A DNA stretch of 28,542 nt from NCBI GenBank assembly GCA_016868485.1, contig VGGT01000003.1:1-28542 (forward strand). Direction: 5' to 3'. Position numbers and translations under genes: made by a program. The notes below the pieces were generated by a model. The model saw nothing but the letters and a program-made list of their open reading frames with translations, was not told the origin of the DNA and ran no database searches. Of this stretch, positions 28,238 through 28,542 are shown in pieces (within the stretch, counting starts at the first letter, position 1; the number at the start of each line of letters is the position of its first letter). This DNA comes from Bacteroidota bacterium. Its GTDB lineage: Bacteria > Bacteroidota > Bacteroidia > UBA7662.

Positions 28238-28542
28238 ATTTCATATCGCTTTTGCTTTTGATGGCCTCACCCATGGCGGGGGGTCTCATCGTTTATCAAC
28301 TCCACGGTCGATATAACGGATTTTTCAAATCCCTTCTCACTTTTTGTGGTGGCTTCCTCTTTGCAACGGCTGTTTTGCACCTACTCCCAGAGGTTTTTTC
28401 AACGCGCCACCGCTACGAAGGACTCCTGGTGATGGTCGGTTTTTTTCTGCAGCTTCTGCTCGAAAAAATGTCTCAAGGGGTGGAACACGGGCACCTCCAC
28501 CTCGATCAACCCCATGGACACGACCATGGAAGCCACCACCAC
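28234..28542 (+). CDS. ZIP family metal transporter, N-terminal part (3' end outside window)
   Basis: Partial gene of 103 codons that overlaps the PAP2 stop as ATGA and runs off the window. It begins MNFISLLLLMASPMAGGLIV, a first membrane segment, followed by FCGGFLFATAVLHLLPEVF, the typical ZIP second helix with His and Glu, then a third helix (LLVMVGFFLQLLLEKM). A His-rich cytosolic loop starts at VEHGHLHLDQPHGHDHG and is still running at the last base. ZIP proteins import zinc or other divalent metals. The metal and the full length cannot be seen. Confidence 0.85.
   Translation, partial: MNFISLLLLMASPMAGGLIVYQLHGRYNGFFKSLLTFCGGFLFATAVLHLLPEVFSTRHRYEGLLVMVGFFLQLLLEKMSQGVEHGHLHLDQPHGHDHGSHHH

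Overview
This window looks like chromosomal DNA of a member of the Bacteroidota, moderate in GC. Three things suggest this. Several genes are preceded by the Bacteroidota sigma factor -7 element TAnnTTTG, and the tRNA promoter also has a TTG exactly 19 bases upstream. Shine-Dalgarno sequences are mostly weak or absent. The gene content includes a DUF3127 protein ending in DDLPF, a YceI-type secreted protein, SPII lipoproteins, a helix-hairpin-helix beta-barrel-like protein and a 753-residue mitochondrial-type aconitase. I cannot fix the order or genus. The content is mostly housekeeping and envelope genes, with no phage, transposase or CRISPR.

Layout. 1-2722: end of pyrG (CTP synthase), then yidC (membrane insertase). 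2730-4299: three exported small proteins (cytochrome-c-like lipoprotein, OB-fold protein, YceI), closed by a bidirectional terminator. 4390-4555 (minus): tRNA-Cys and tRNA-Leu behind a consensus promoter. 4610-5866 (minus): orphan MacB/FtsX-type permease. 5993-8254: aconitase, followed by a 20/40-bp tandem repeat. 8493-9643 (minus): unknown protein overlapping a DUF3127 protein with an SSB-like tail. 9708-14423: a packed five-gene run (beta-CASP RNase-like protein, coiled-coil lipoprotein, SCO protein, large lipoprotein, purN). 14420-14950 (minus): DnaQ-like exonuclease. 15052-18518: pstS-pstC-pstA-pstB. 18541-19104 (minus): membrane-anchored thioredoxin-like protein. 19206-22213: a coupled pair of envelope proteins, the second with an HhH domain and a barrel-like region. 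22134-25726 (minus): sixA-ppk1-ppx. 25839-28542: secreted endonuclease/exonuclease/phosphatase protein, methyltransferase, PAP2 phosphatase and the start of a ZIP metal transporter.

Functional themes. Phosphate is the strongest: a complete high-affinity Pst importer without a neighbouring phoU lies about 4 kb from a sixA-ppk1-ppx operon for making, degrading and perhaps controlling polyphosphate. Many genes overlap by 1-40 bases, implying translational coupling. Several genes have the -7 element only 3-10 bases before the start codon, suggesting leaderless or near-leaderless mRNAs. The least understood parts are the HhH/barrel pair, the unknown gene coupled to DUF3127, the mixed RNase/SCO/purN operon and three small tandem repeat arrays between genes.
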